Of a stretch of 64,000 bases of DNA, positions 16,715 through 26,095 are shown in pieces (positions within the stretch are counted from its first letter, which is position 1; each line of letters starts with the position of its first letter). Location: positions 588,130-652,129 of the forward strand of contig NZ_LMKW01000008.1 of the NCBI RefSeq assembly GCF_001421745.1, in the 5' to 3' direction. The DNA is from Sphingomonas sp. Leaf230 (GTDB lineage Bacteria > Pseudomonadota > Alphaproteobacteria > Sphingomonadales > Sphingomonadaceae). The notes beneath the pieces were generated by a model, which saw nothing but the letters and a program-made list of their open reading frames with translations, was not told where the DNA came from and ran no database searches. Position numbers and translations under genes: made by a program.

Positions 16715-19700
16715 CTAAAGCCCGATCTGGAGGTTGGCGCGTAGCGACAGCGCGACGCGGCCCTGTTGCTGCTCGGCGTTGAACTCACCGCCCATCCGGA
16801 AGATGCCGTTGCCGCCGACGCCCCGCAGTTTCCCGACCCAGCCGCTGGTACGCTTGTCGGGGGTCAGCGTGAACGACTGGCCGCCTTCGAACGACGCGGT
16901 GGTCGCGCCCAGGCCGCCGCCGACGAGCTGGCGACGGCCGCCTTCGGCTTCGACGCGGAACCAGCCATTCTCGAACTTGGGTCCGCCGAAGTTCAGCCCG
17001 AGTGCGCCGCTGCCGGTGACCGCCAGCTCGTCGCTGGTCCGCGACCGCACGACCAGGTCGATGGCCTTGCCGCCGCCGGTCTCGCTATAGCCGTCCTCCT
17101 TGAGCTTGTAGTAATCGATCGCAAGGACCGGGCGGAAGGTAAGCATGCCGGTGCCGGCCTCGTACGACAGGCCACCGGACGCCGCGTACAGCGTGCCGTC
17201 CCAGTTGCCTTTGGCGGTCCGGGCAACGGCCTCGGCGCCGATCGCGCCGGCGAACTGACGGACACCGTCGAACTTCACCTTCGCCCCCGAAGCGCGGGCA
17301 TTGGCCTGCAGACCGCCCCAATGCCCGCGCCAGTATCCGGCCAGCTCATACTGGTCCGAATTCACCTCGTTGTCCGTGCCGTCGTCGGCATCCTGGCCGT
17401 GGAGATAGGCGAGCGAGGTCCCGAAGTTGCCGACGCCTGTCTTGTATTCCGCGCCCGCCGAGACGCCCCAGCCGCTGATGTCGTAGCCCGCGGTATCGGC
17501 AATGCTTTTCGACGTGCCCCACGCGACCTGCGTCACCCAATAGCCCCATTTGCCTTCGTCCTTGAACGGGCCGTGCGGGTCGGCGAGCAGGCGGGCGGTG
17601 GCGCGCGAGCCCATCGTCACGGTCTCGAACGTGCCGCCGGCATGGTCGGGCAGCATCTGGCGGACCGAGCCGCGGAACGCGTCGGCCTCGGTGATGTTGA
17701 GGAACGCGCCGCCGACCTTCGCGTCGTTGCCGAGCGCCTTGTAGATCGCGTCATACGCCGACGCCTGCGAGCGGTTGAGCCCGAGTTCGGTCGACGATTT
17801 GCGCGCGATGTCGACGGCCAGGTCGTTGCCCGTGCCGGTCGCGATGCTGCCCTTGTAGAGGAACGGGAGCGTCGTCGTGGTCGCTGTCAGGTTTGCGGCA
17901 CCGGTCAACGTGCCCGCGCGCAGGACCGTGTAGCGGCCCTCCGCATCAACGACGCTGGTGAGCTTCAGGGCAAGCTTCGAGTCCTTGTCGAACGATGCCG
18001 TGCCTGCGACCTGGATCATCGTGCTGGTGCCGCCCGCCTTGTCGAGCGTCACGGCGAGGATACCTCCGCCGCCGACCGACAGCGACGCGATCGATACGGC
18101 CTTGGTAATGTCGAGCGTGCCGCCGTTGACCGCGACCGCAAGGCCGCCCGAATTGGCGAGCGTGCCGGAGAAGCGCGACGTGCCGCCAAGCGTCAGCGTG
18201 TCGGTGCCGCCGCCGAAGTCCGCCGCGCCGCTGAACACCGAGGTCCCTGCGAGCGTGAGCGCGTCGTTACCAGCGCCGAACACTGCGCCGCCTGAGAAAT
18301 TGGCATCGCCCGACAGCGCGAGGCGGTTGTTGCCGCTGCCGAAGCGCGCAGTGCCGGTGACGGTACCGTCCGCGACGTCGAATACGTCGTTGCCGCTGCC
18401 GAAGCGGACGTCGCCGACGATCGCGGGCGCCGCGATGCCGGTCGCGACTGCGGTCTGGCGAACGATCGTGCCGGTGGTGTTCGCCGAGAGGTCGATTGCG
18501 ACGTTGCGCTCGGACGTTGCCAGTGCACCCGATGCACCGATCCCGCCGCTGTTCTCGACCAGCGTGACGGTGCCAGACCGATCGAGGATAGCGATCGCGG
18601 TGCCGTCGGCGGCCTGCGCGGTCGCCTTGATCGTGCCGCTGTTGCGGATCGTGCCGACGGATGCGCCGGTATCGACCAGGACTGCCGTCGAACGCGATGC
18701 GGCTGTGCCGCCGCCTGCCGCGGAGATCGTGCCGGCATTACGGATCTGAGGCGTGGACGCACCCGTGCCAAGCTTCAACGCGGTCGCACTTGCGCCGTTC
18801 GCTACGGCAGCGACCGTGCCGTTGATGCCGATCCCGCCTGCGATCGTTACTGCGCCGCCAAGGCCGCCGATCGCCAGGCCATTGCCCTCGACGCCGCCAT
18901 AGACGCCACTGCCCGCGATGCCGCCATCTACGATCAGGCCGAAGCCGGTCCCAGTGCCGGCGACCGCACCGATCGCGACGGCGCGCGTGGCCGATCCGAT
19001 CTGCACCGCCGGGGCCGCGCCGAAGGAGGTGATTGCAGCCGAGCCTTCGGTGGCGTCGGGAAGACCGTCCTTGTCCTCGTCGGTATCGGTCGTGCTCGCG
19101 TCCTTTGGCGGGATCGCGAAGATGATCCCGCCCGACACGTTGCCCGCGACGACCAGCGCGGATCCGCCCTGCAACAGATCGTCCGCGTCGAGCTTGGTCG
19201 TATCGGCCGGTGCCGTCGCATAGCGATAGCCGGTCGAGCCGAGTGCGCCCTGCACCACCAGCGCACCCGCGATGTCGCCATCGACGCGCGCGGCGACCGC
19301 GCCCTGCCCGATCGCCGCGATCGTACCGGCGAGCCGGACGTTGCCGGTGACGTCGGCGATCCGCACGCCGGTCGATCCGTTGCCGGTGACCGATGTCTGG
19401 CCGTCATGCGTGAAGGCGCCGGTCAGTGGCCCGCCGAGCCAGATGCCAGCGGAGTTGTTGCCCTTCACCGTGATCGCGCCGCTGTTGACGATCGCGCCGG
19501 TATACGCGCCCGCGGTGCGGATGCCGGTGCGTCCGGTGCCGGCCGCGAACGGGCCGTCGAGGTCGCCGTCCTTGTCCGTGTCGGTCGCGACATAGCTTTC
19601 GTCGATGATGATCTTGCCGGTCGCCGCGTTGGTGATCCCGCCGCCGGTGCCGGCGTTGGCGAGGATGCCGGTCGATCCGTCGGCGTTGGTCACCTGGATC

Positions 19701-19921
19701 GTGCCTTCGTTCGTGACCGAGTTGACGCTGTCGACGGTTACCGCGGTGCCGGTCGTGGGGGTCACCGAACCCGCGGCAGCGATGCGGATATTGTCGGGGG
19801 CGCCGGCCTTGATCGTCGAGGTCCGCACCGTGTCGGTCCGCTTGGTGTCGATCACGGTCTGCGCCTGGGCGCCCGTCGTTACCGCGAACAGGCAGGTGGT
19901 GGTCAGCAGGAGACGACGCAT
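16715..19921 (-). CDS. Large type V autotransporter with Asp-rich repeats
   Basis: This is a 1068-residue autotransporter. The signal peptide ends about A-Q-A-Q (residue 21). The passenger (to about 780) is a Gly/Thr/Ala-rich beta-helix with many G-T-I-x-N-S-G/A-I turns. A set of near-identical bead repeats (G-S-G-N-D/N, G-A-G-N-D-A-L-T-L, G-G-G-T-D-T-L-T-L) lies near 530-640. Two Asp-rich segments (about 114-122 and 278-292, D-T-D-x-D-K-D-G) look like thrombospondin-3/dockerin calcium sites. The beta domain (about 785-1068) starts near W-G-Y-W-V-T-Q-V-A-W-G. The last residue is Leu rather than the usual aromatic. ATG 19921 has AAAGGG upstream. Adhesion or aggregation is a reasonable but unproven role. 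Confidence 0.9.
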   Translation of the reverse strand: MRRLLLTTTCLFAVTTGAQAQTVIDTKRTDTVRTSTIKAGAPDNIRIAAAGSVTPTTGTAVTVDSVNSVTNEGTIQVTNADGSTGILANAGTGGGITNAATGKIIIDESYVATDTDKDGDLDGPFAAGTGRTGIRTAGAYTGAIVNSGAITVKGNNSAGIWLGGPLTGAFTHDGQTSVTGNGSTGVRIADVTGNVRLAGTIAAIGQGAVAARVDGDIAGALVVQGALGSTGYRYATAPADTTKLDADDLLQGGSALVVAGNVSGGIIFAIPPKDASTTDTDEDKDGLPDATEGSAAITSFGAAPAVQIGSATRAVAIGAVAGTGTGFGLIVDGGIAGSGVYGGVEGNGLAIGGLGGAVTIAGGIGINGTVAAVANGASATALKLGTGASTPQIRNAGTISAAGGGTAASRSTAVLVDTGASVGTIRNSGTIKATAQAADGTAIAILDRSGTVTLVENSGGIGASGALATSERNVAIDLSANTTGTIVRQTAVATGIAAPAIVGDVRFGSGNDVFDVADGTVTGTARFGSGNNRLALSGDANFSGGAVFGAGNDALTLAGTSVFSGAADFGGGTDTLTLGGTSRFSGTLANSGGLAVAVNGGTLDITKAVSIASLSVGGGGILAVTLDKAGGTSTMIQVAGTASFDKDSKLALKLTSVVDAEGRYTVLRAGTLTGAANLTATTTTLPFLYKGSIATGTGNDLAVDIARKSSTELGLNRSQASAYDAIYKALGNDAKVGGAFLNITEADAFRGSVRQMLPDHAGGTFETVTMGSRATARLLADPHGPFKDEGKWGYWVTQVAWGTSKSIADTAGYDISGWGVSAGAEYKTGVGNFGTSLAYLHGQDADDGTDNEVNSDQYELAGYWRGHWGGLQANARASGAKVKFDGVRQFAGAIGAEAVARTAKGNWDGTLYAASGGLSYEAGTGMLTFRPVLAIDYYKLKEDGYSETGGGKAIDLVVRSRTSDELAVTGSGALGLNFGGPKFENGWFRVEAEGGRRQLVGGGLGATTASFEGGQSFTLTPDKRTSGWVGKLRGVGGNGIFRMGGEFNAEQQQGRVALSLRANLQIGL

Positions 19922-20057
19922 ACGGAACCCTTTTCGATGTGTTTTCGAGAAGAGGACGGAGACGCGGCTCGCGAACCTTGAAGAGCGCTTCATTATCGTG
20001 CGGCACAATGGCCGAAGCGGCGCGTTGTGCGGCGGATATCTTCAGGGAAATGCCAGC

Positions 20058-20543
20058 ATGATCACCACTATCGCCGAACTCGACCGCATCCGCGACGACA
20101 GCAAGCGCCTCGTCACGACGCGCTCGATGATGTCGGCGGGCGCGGCGGTCGTGCCGATCCCCGGCGCGGATATCGTCGCGGATATCGGCCTGCTCACCAA
20201 GCTGCTGCCCGAGATCAGCAAGCGCTTCGGGCTCGATCACGAACAGGTGCAGAAGCTCGAGCCACAGCTTGCGCAACAGGCGCTCGTGATGGCGTCGAGT
20301 CTCGGCAACACGATGATCGGCCGGATGGTGACGAAGCGTATCGTCGTTGCCCTGCTCCGCCGCGTCGGCGCCCGCATCGCGGTGGGATCGATGGCGAAGT
20401 TCGTGCCGTTCGCGGGCTCGGCGGTGGCGGCGACGATCAGCTTTGGCGCGATGAAGCTGGTCGGTAATTCGCACGTGGAGGATTGCTACAAGACTGCGCT
20501 GTCACTTCTCCCGGCGGACCAGCGCGCACTGGCGAAGGGCTGA
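20058..20543 (+). CDS. DUF697-like small membrane-associated protein
   Basis: This is a 161-residue protein. The segment S-A-G-A-A-V-V-P-I-P-G-A-D-I-V-A-D-I-G-L is typical of DUF697/YcjF-like proteins. A second hydrophobic hairpin near 120-140 (F-V-P-F-A-G-S-A-V-A-A-T-I-S-F-G) completes the pattern. The function is unknown. It is divergent from the autotransporter. ATG 20058 has CAGGGAAATG upstream. Confidence 0.75.
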   Translation: MITTIAELDRIRDDSKRLVTTRSMMSAGAAVVPIPGADIVADIGLLTKLLPEISKRFGLDHEQVQKLEPQLAQQALVMASSLGNTMIGRMVTKRIVVALLRRVGARIAVGSMAKFVPFAGSAVAATISFGAMKLVGNSHVEDCYKTALSLLPADQRALAKG

Positions 20544-20548
20544 ACTCC

Positions 20549-20676
20549 GATCCTCCCCCGCCAGGGGGAGGTGGATCGCGTAGCGAGACGGAGGGGGAGG
20601 ACACGCAACGGATGTTGTCATTACCTCCCCCTCCGTCTGGCAAGAGCCAGCCACCTCCCCCTGGCGGGGGAGGATC
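20549..20676. repeat. Dispersed inverted repeat, family A
   Basis: This is the third copy of the CCTCCCCC/GGGGGAGG paired palindrome, between the convergent DUF697-like and TonB-receptor genes. Confidence 0.85.
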
Positions 20677-20686
20677 GAAAGGTTCG

Positions 20687-23107
20687 CTAAAACGCAGCGT
20701 CCAGTCCGATGCGGAACGTCCTCGGACGTTGCGGCGTGATCTGCCCGCTGCCGACCTGAAACGGCGTCCCCAGCGCGAACCGGTTGCCGACGCTATCCGT
20801 CAGGTTCGTTACCCCGAGCGTCACGCCCAACGACGGCCGCCCGACCCGTGCGGTGAGCGCCGTGTCGAGATAGTCACCTTGCTCCTCGCCCAACACTGGC
20901 CCCACACCCAACCGGGACCGCCCGACATAGCGCGCCCAGCCATACACCCGCAGTTCCAGATCCCGCCCGATATCACGCCGGTAGTCCGCCCCCAGCCGCC
21001 CGGCATAGCGTGCGATGTTCGGCACCTGGCTCATCCGCGCAAGCGCCACGAACAGCGCCGCGCTCGGTTCGGTCACGCGGCTGTCGTTGTAGGTGAAGCC
21101 CGCGTCGACCGTCAGCCCGGCGACCGGCTTCCACCCGCCCGCCGCGCTGAACGTCCAGATCCGCCCGTCGCCGATGTTGGCGGTGCTCGGCAAGCCGGTG
21201 GCGTCGATGAAGTCGGCCTGGATATCTTGCCAGATCGTGTGCGACACGCTCGCCGTCAGGTACGCGCGATCGACACCGGCGAGCCCGAAGCGCATGCCGG
21301 TCTCCAGCGTCCGCACGCGATCATTCTCGAACCGTCGGACGAAATCACTCTCGATCGCCAGCCCGCCGGGTCGAAACCCCTGCTGGTAGCGCCCGTACAG
21401 CGATACCTTCGGCAACACTACGGCAATCAGCGAGGCGGACGGCAGCACGCTCGTCTCGATCCGGTCCGCCGTCACGCGCGCACGGGCGAGCGCGACCGCC
21501 TCCAGCCGCGCCGGTGCGATATCCTCGCCGGTCCCCGCGAGCGACGCCCGGGTCACGCGCGCGCCGGCGGTGGCGGTCAACCCGCGCACCAGCTGCAAGC
21601 TCCCCTCGCCGTACAGGGTCGCTTCCTCGATGCTGTTGGTCACGCCCGTCACCGGCGCGGGCGCATCGACCGGGCCGAGCGAGCGCGACAACCGCGTGCG
21701 ATTATGCGTGTAACTGGCGCCGACCACCCAGCCGAACCCGTTGCGCATCGGGCGCCATACCCGCGTCTCGTTCGCCATCATGTCGGTCGCGTTGCGTTGC
21801 GCGAATACGCGCGGGCTGCCCGCGGCTGTCGTCAGAGGGCTGCCGAATGCAGGCCAGTTGGTGATCGGTAGCGTCGGATCGACTGCTGGCAGGGTCGCGT
21901 CGTACCGTTCGGTCAGCGTCTGGCTAACGATCCCGGTCGAGGATTTGACCTTCAGCCCGCCGATAGTGCCCGACACGACGACCTGCCCCATCGTGTAGTC
22001 CGCCGAGAAGCCCTGCACGATCGCGCTCGACCGCGTCAGCGGCGGCGCGTCGCGGTCCGCGTACTGGCTGTCGTCGCCCTTGGTCCATTGCCCGATCCCG
22101 CCGAGATCGACCGTCCAGCCATTCCCCGCATCGAGCCGCAGCGCCGCCCGACCGCCACCGATCCGCGTCCGGTTGACGTCGCGGCGGTCGAGCACCGGAT
22201 TGTCGATATACCCGCCCTCGCTCACGCCGTAGCCGACAACGCGCAGCGCGACCCGCTCGCCGAGCGGCACGTTCAGCGTCGCGCCCAGATCCGCGCCCGG
22301 ATCGCCGTGCCACGTCGCGGAGAGGCCGCCTGCGATCGACGCCGACACCGCGCCCAGTTCCGGTGCGTTCGGTACGGTGCGGATGATCCCGCCGAGCGAG
22401 CCTGCGCCGTACAACGTCCCCTGTGGTCCTTCGAGCACCTCGACCGAGGCGATATCGTAGAGCCGCAGGTCGGGATCGGGCGCGTTGTAGCTCAGCCGCA
22501 GGTCGCCGAAATACTGGCCGACGGTAGTCTGGGTCGGCCCGGTAAAGCTGGAATCGGCGATGCCGCGGATGAACAGCTTGTTGCGGCCTGCGCCGAGATG
22601 CGTCGACGATACGCTCGCCAGCCGCGCGAGGATCGCCTCGGTCCCGCCCGCGCCGCCGAGCGCGAGATCGACCCCATCGAGCAACGCGACCTGGCCTGCG
22701 AAATCGCGCAGCCGGACGTCGCGCTTGCTGCCGGTGACGACGATGTCCGCGCCCTGGACCGCCGGCGGTGCGGCGACCGGAACGACCTTCGGACGCTTCA
22801 CTGGAATGACGCGCGGTGCGCGAGCGGTCAGCCGCCACCCGACCGCACCCGCTGCGACGACGTCCGCATTCGCCGCAGTCGCCAGCCGGTCGAGCGCCTC
22901 GCGCGCGCTCATCCGCCCGCGGACCGCCGGCACGCGCCGCGCCCACAAAGCCGGATCGCCGACGACGATGCTCGTTCCCGATTGCCGCCCGAGCGCCAGC
23001 ACCGCGTCCCCAAGACGCCCCGCCGGCAAGTCGACCGCCCCCTGCCCCGCCTGCGCGGGAGCGGCGACGGCGAGCGCCGCGACGACCAGACATCCGCGCA
23101 TTCTCAC
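20687..23107 (-). CDS. TonB-dependent receptor with STN signalling domain
   Basis: This is an 806-residue outer-membrane receptor. The signal peptide ends near P-A-Q-A-G (residue 21). An STN (secretin/TonB short N-terminal) domain at about 25-95 transmits substrate status to FecR. D-I-V-V-T-G at the start of the plug resembles a TonB box, and plug and 22-strand barrel follow, ending D-A-A-F. GTG 23107 overlaps the FecR stop (GTGA); ATG at 23101 is an alternative. With the upstream ECF sigma and FecR genes it forms a Fec-type regulated uptake unit. The adjacent protease genes hint at peptide or protein-derived substrate, which is inference. Confidence 0.93.
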   Translation of the reverse strand: MRMRGCLVVAALAVAAPAQAGQGAVDLPAGRLGDAVLALGRQSGTSIVVGDPALWARRVPAVRGRMSAREALDRLATAANADVVAAGAVGWRLTARAPRVIPVKRPKVVPVAAPPAVQGADIVVTGSKRDVRLRDFAGQVALLDGVDLALGGAGGTEAILARLASVSSTHLGAGRNKLFIRGIADSSFTGPTQTTVGQYFGDLRLSYNAPDPDLRLYDIASVEVLEGPQGTLYGAGSLGGIIRTVPNAPELGAVSASIAGGLSATWHGDPGADLGATLNVPLGERVALRVVGYGVSEGGYIDNPVLDRRDVNRTRIGGGRAALRLDAGNGWTVDLGGIGQWTKGDDSQYADRDAPPLTRSSAIVQGFSADYTMGQVVVSGTIGGLKVKSSTGIVSQTLTERYDATLPAVDPTLPITNWPAFGSPLTTAAGSPRVFAQRNATDMMANETRVWRPMRNGFGWVVGASYTHNRTRLSRSLGPVDAPAPVTGVTNSIEEATLYGEGSLQLVRGLTATAGARVTRASLAGTGEDIAPARLEAVALARARVTADRIETSVLPSASLIAVVLPKVSLYGRYQQGFRPGGLAIESDFVRRFENDRVRTLETGMRFGLAGVDRAYLTASVSHTIWQDIQADFIDATGLPSTANIGDGRIWTFSAAGGWKPVAGLTVDAGFTYNDSRVTEPSAALFVALARMSQVPNIARYAGRLGADYRRDIGRDLELRVYGWARYVGRSRLGVGPVLGEEQGDYLDTALTARVGRPSLGVTLGVTNLTDSVGNRFALGTPFQVGSGQITPQRPRTFRIGLDAAF

Positions 23108-24036
23108 GAGCGCGAGGACATCACCCAGTGACCGCCACGCTTGCGGATCGCGACACCCAGCAACGGCGCGGCGAGCCGTGGATCGCCCGACAGCTTGGCC
23201 GTCGCGATGCTGCCGCTGAACGCGCGCTTGGCGACGCCCGGATCGGCGCGCAGGTCGACGCCGAGCGCACGCGACAGGTCGTCCGCGACTTCCGCGAGCG
23301 TCGCGCCTTCATACGCCAGCACGCTGTCGCGCCACGATCCGACGCTGGCGACATCGACCGCGGTCACGGTCGCCTTGCCGTCGCGCACGACCAGCCCCTG
23401 CCCCTTCACGAGCCTGATGCCGCCCTGTCCAGGGTTATAGTCGACCGCGCCTTCCGACACCGCGACACGCGTTTCGCCGCGCGCGTGCTTCACGTCGAAC
23501 GCGGTGCCGACATCGACCAGCCGCGCGCCGCCGACGCTGACCTCGAACGGATCGCTGTCGTCGTGTCGGACCACGAACATCGCCTCGCCGCGCTCCAGCG
23601 TCGCGACACGCGGGTCGTTGTGGTCGAGCATCAGGCGCGTTGCACCGCCCATCGCAATCGTGCTGCCATCGGCAAGCCGAACCGTCCGCATCGTTCCCGC
23701 CGCGGTTTCGACCGCATAAGGATGCGCGCGCGTCTCGATCGATTCATACCCGACGAACAGCGCGAGCAAAGCGGCGATCGCTCCACCAGCCCATACCGGC
23801 CAGCGCCGCCGCGGACCCTGCATCGCGATTGGAGCGATCGGCACAGGCGGCACCGTCGCCGCCATTTCCTCGATATCCATCGACATGGCATGATACGCCG
23901 CCGCATGGCGCGGGTCCGCCTCCAGCCAGGCGTGGAACGCCGGCCAGTCGTCGAACGCATCGCCGCCGGTCCGGACGACCCAGTCCAGCGCGGCCTCGTT
24001 CAGCGTGCGTGCTTCGATGTCGTCATGCTCCGCCAT
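23104..24036 (-). CDS. FecR-family anti-sigma/sigma regulator
   Basis: This is a 310-residue inner-membrane regulator. A cytoplasmic DUF4880-like segment (A-L-D-W-V-V-R-T-G..., W-L-E-A-D-P-R-H-A-A-A-Y) is followed by one membrane helix at about 78-98. The periplasmic FecR domain follows (T-V-R-L-A-D-G-S, then L-E-R-G-E-A-M-F-V-V, then V-G-T-A-F-D-V). Two ATGs abut at 24039 and 24036. I chose 24036 because AGGAGG is five bases upstream of it and only two from the first. The stop overlaps the receptor start. Confidence 0.93.
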   Translation of the reverse strand: MAEHDDIEARTLNEAALDWVVRTGGDAFDDWPAFHAWLEADPRHAAAYHAMSMDIEEMAATVPPVPIAPIAMQGPRRRWPVWAGGAIAALLALFVGYESIETRAHPYAVETAAGTMRTVRLADGSTIAMGGATRLMLDHNDPRVATLERGEAMFVVRHDDSDPFEVSVGGARLVDVGTAFDVKHARGETRVAVSEGAVDYNPGQGGIRLVKGQGLVVRDGKATVTAVDVASVGSWRDSVLAYEGATLAEVADDLSRALGVDLRADPGVAKRAFSGSIATAKLSGDPRLAAPLLGVAIRKRGGHWVMSSRS

Positions 24037-24072
24037 CATGGCCTCCTATAGCCGAAGACGGAGACGTTGTGA

Positions 24073-24585
24073 TCAAGCCTCATCGTAACGTCGCTTTGCA
24101 TCGATCATCGCGCGATAGGCTTTGCGCAGGTCGCCCTCGACGGTACTGAGGCTCACCCCGAACTCGGCCGCCACGGCGCGCTGCTCGACGCCATCGATCC
24201 GGTGGCGACGGAATATCGCGGCGGCGCGCGTCCCGACCGACTGCAACGCCGACTCCGCCAGCGCCGCCTGCTCGCGCGCGATCACGACGCGTTCGGCGGA
24301 GGGCTCCTCGGAGCGGTCGAGTGATGGTCCCCCCGTTGCCTCGGTCCATTCGCGATCGCGCTTCTCCGCCTGCCGCACTGCGCGGTGGCGATCGAGCATC
24401 AGGTTGTTCGCCATCCGGTAGAGGTACGACAGCGGCGACGCGATCGGCCCGGTCGGGGCGGTCTGGATCCGCACCCACAGTTCTTGCAGCAGATCCTCCG
24501 CATCGCCCGCGCCGAGCGAACGGATGAACCGCAGCAGCGTATTGCGATTTGCTAGGAAAACGGCCTCAAGGCCCGAGGAGTCCAT
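24073..24585 (-). CDS. FecI-type ECF sigma factor
   Basis: This is a 170-residue RNA-polymerase sigma factor. Region 2 (about 10-75) includes D-A-E-D-L-L-Q-E-L-W-V-R and S-Y-L-Y-R-M-A-N-N-L-M-L-D. Region 4 (about 105-165) includes Q-R-A-V-A-A-E-F-G-V-S-L-S-T-V-E. It is the first gene of the sigma-FecR-receptor unit, with 36 bp to fecR. ATG 24585 gives the family-standard length. Confidence 0.92.
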   Translation of the reverse strand: MDSSGLEAVFLANRNTLLRFIRSLGAGDAEDLLQELWVRIQTAPTGPIASPLSYLYRMANNLMLDRHRAVRQAEKRDREWTEATGGPSLDRSEEPSAERVVIAREQAALAESALQSVGTRAAAIFRRHRIDGVEQRAVAAEFGVSLSTVEGDLRKAYRAMIDAKRRYDEA

Positions 24586-24692
24586 GTCATGCCCGTGTCG
24601 ATAGGCCGCCGATCGGCGCTCGGCGGCGCCGTGTTCCCGGCGGGACGTACAGCGCTTGGCGGGGAGACACAATCAGCGCGCCCGGCACCGGG

Positions 24693-25970
24693 TTACTGGT
24701 GCAGCAGCGTCCAGCCCTGCGGCAGATAGTCGGTCGACATGTAATAATAGAACAGGCACGTCCCGTCGCGGCGATAGGTGCCACCCTTGACGAGACCCAG
24801 CGCAGTGCTGCCCTCGAACACCGGCGCGCCGCTGTCGCCGGCCTTGCACGTCGGTCCCTCGACCGCGACCCAGGTCGGCAGGCACGCGCCGCCGCACAGA
24901 TCGCCCGCCGGCGCGAAGTCGACCATCGCGATCACTGCGCAACTATACCCGGTACGCTCGCCGCGATGGCACACGAAGTCCCCGGCGCGCGTGCTCGTGC
25001 GGTAGCGCCACGTCGCGACGGGCCGCGCGACCGTCTTGGCGGTATCCGCGTAGAACAAAGGTGCGTAGCCGACGTCAGGCGCGGTCGCGACGTTGACCTG
25101 TACGTCCTGATATCCCCAGCCCCATTGCCCGACGAACGCCAGCGGCCATTCCTCGCGGCCGCCGTCCGACGGGCGCTTGCCGACATAGGAGAGCGCGTCC
25201 GGGCAATGCGCCGCGGTGACCACGCCGTTGCGCACGCCGTCGGATACGACGAAGCCGGTCGTGCAGGCATAGCGCTTGCCGTCGACCGTCCCGACGACGC
25301 GCCCCCCGCCCTCGATCGCGCCGCCGTCGACCGGGGCGGGTATGAGCGTGGGGGCTGGAGCGACCTGGTCCTGCGCCATATTCGCAGACGGCTTATCAAC
25401 GGCTTCGATCCGCACCGGAACGCCGGTCATCGTCGCGATCCGGGTACGCAGCGCGCCGTCGCGGTCGAGATCGGCATCACCCGATGCGATCATCACGACG
25501 AGTTCGCCGGTTCGCTGATCCACACCGAGCCCGGGCGGGTGCGGGAGGGACTCGCGTATCTTCGCCTGATACGCCGTGATCGCGGCGAGCACCGCCTCGC
25601 GCGTCGCAGGTGCGCCGGTGCGGAAGACGATCGGCACGACCATCCCGCCCGCCATCACGGATTGATCCGCGACCGGATCGGTGCCGGTCAGCAGCACGAC
25701 GATGCGGTAATTCGGCTGATGCTCGATCGCGACCCCGGCCCAGCGATCCTTGTAGGTCTCGCGGAGCGCGTCGGTCGTCGGCACGGTGGCGCCCTGCGCG
25801 CGCATCCGCCGCAGCGCCTCGTCGAACGGCACGCCGAACCGAGTCGCATACTCTCCCGCATCCTGCATCAGCGCGTCGACCGGCAGTTGCACCTGCGCCG
25901 CCGATGCCGGCCCCGCCCAGAGTGCGAGCAACACCGCCGCCAGAAACCACCGAACCGACATAGTGAACAT
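24693..25970 (-). CDS. Secreted trypsin-fold serine protease with prodomain
   Basis: This is a 425-residue S1-type protease. The signal peptide ends about P-A-S-A-A (residue 27). A long N-terminal prodomain (about 30-200) carries D-Q-R-T-G-E-L-V-V-M-I, as in alpha-lytic/streptogrisin proregions. The catalytic half has His255 in T-A-A-H-C, a probable Asp299 (P-D-V-G-Y) and Ser380 in K-A-G-D-S-G-A-P. Several paired cysteines suggest disulphides. It lies upstream of the ECF sigma operon on the same strand (107-bp gap). ATG 25970 or 25961 may be used. A role in releasing peptides for the receptor is speculative. Confidence 0.85.
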   Translation of the reverse strand: MFTMSVRWFLAAVLLALWAGPASAAQVQLPVDALMQDAGEYATRFGVPFDEALRRMRAQGATVPTTDALRETYKDRWAGVAIEHQPNYRIVVLLTGTDPVADQSVMAGGMVVPIVFRTGAPATREAVLAAITAYQAKIRESLPHPPGLGVDQRTGELVVMIASGDADLDRDGALRTRIATMTGVPVRIEAVDKPSANMAQDQVAPAPTLIPAPVDGGAIEGGGRVVGTVDGKRYACTTGFVVSDGVRNGVVTAAHCPDALSYVGKRPSDGGREEWPLAFVGQWGWGYQDVQVNVATAPDVGYAPLFYADTAKTVARPVATWRYRTSTRAGDFVCHRGERTGYSCAVIAMVDFAPAGDLCGGACLPTWVAVEGPTCKAGDSGAPVFEGSTALGLVKGGTYRRDGTCLFYYYMSTDYLPQGWTLLHQ

Positions 25971-26095
25971 GAACGACAAAATCCTGGGCGCGCGGGTCTT
26001 CTGAGGCGTCATACCGCCATGATCTGAACCGGTGCTTTCACGCAAGCGATCGAGGTGATTGCGCGCGATCTCGCAAGCGTCCTATCAAGCACGCC

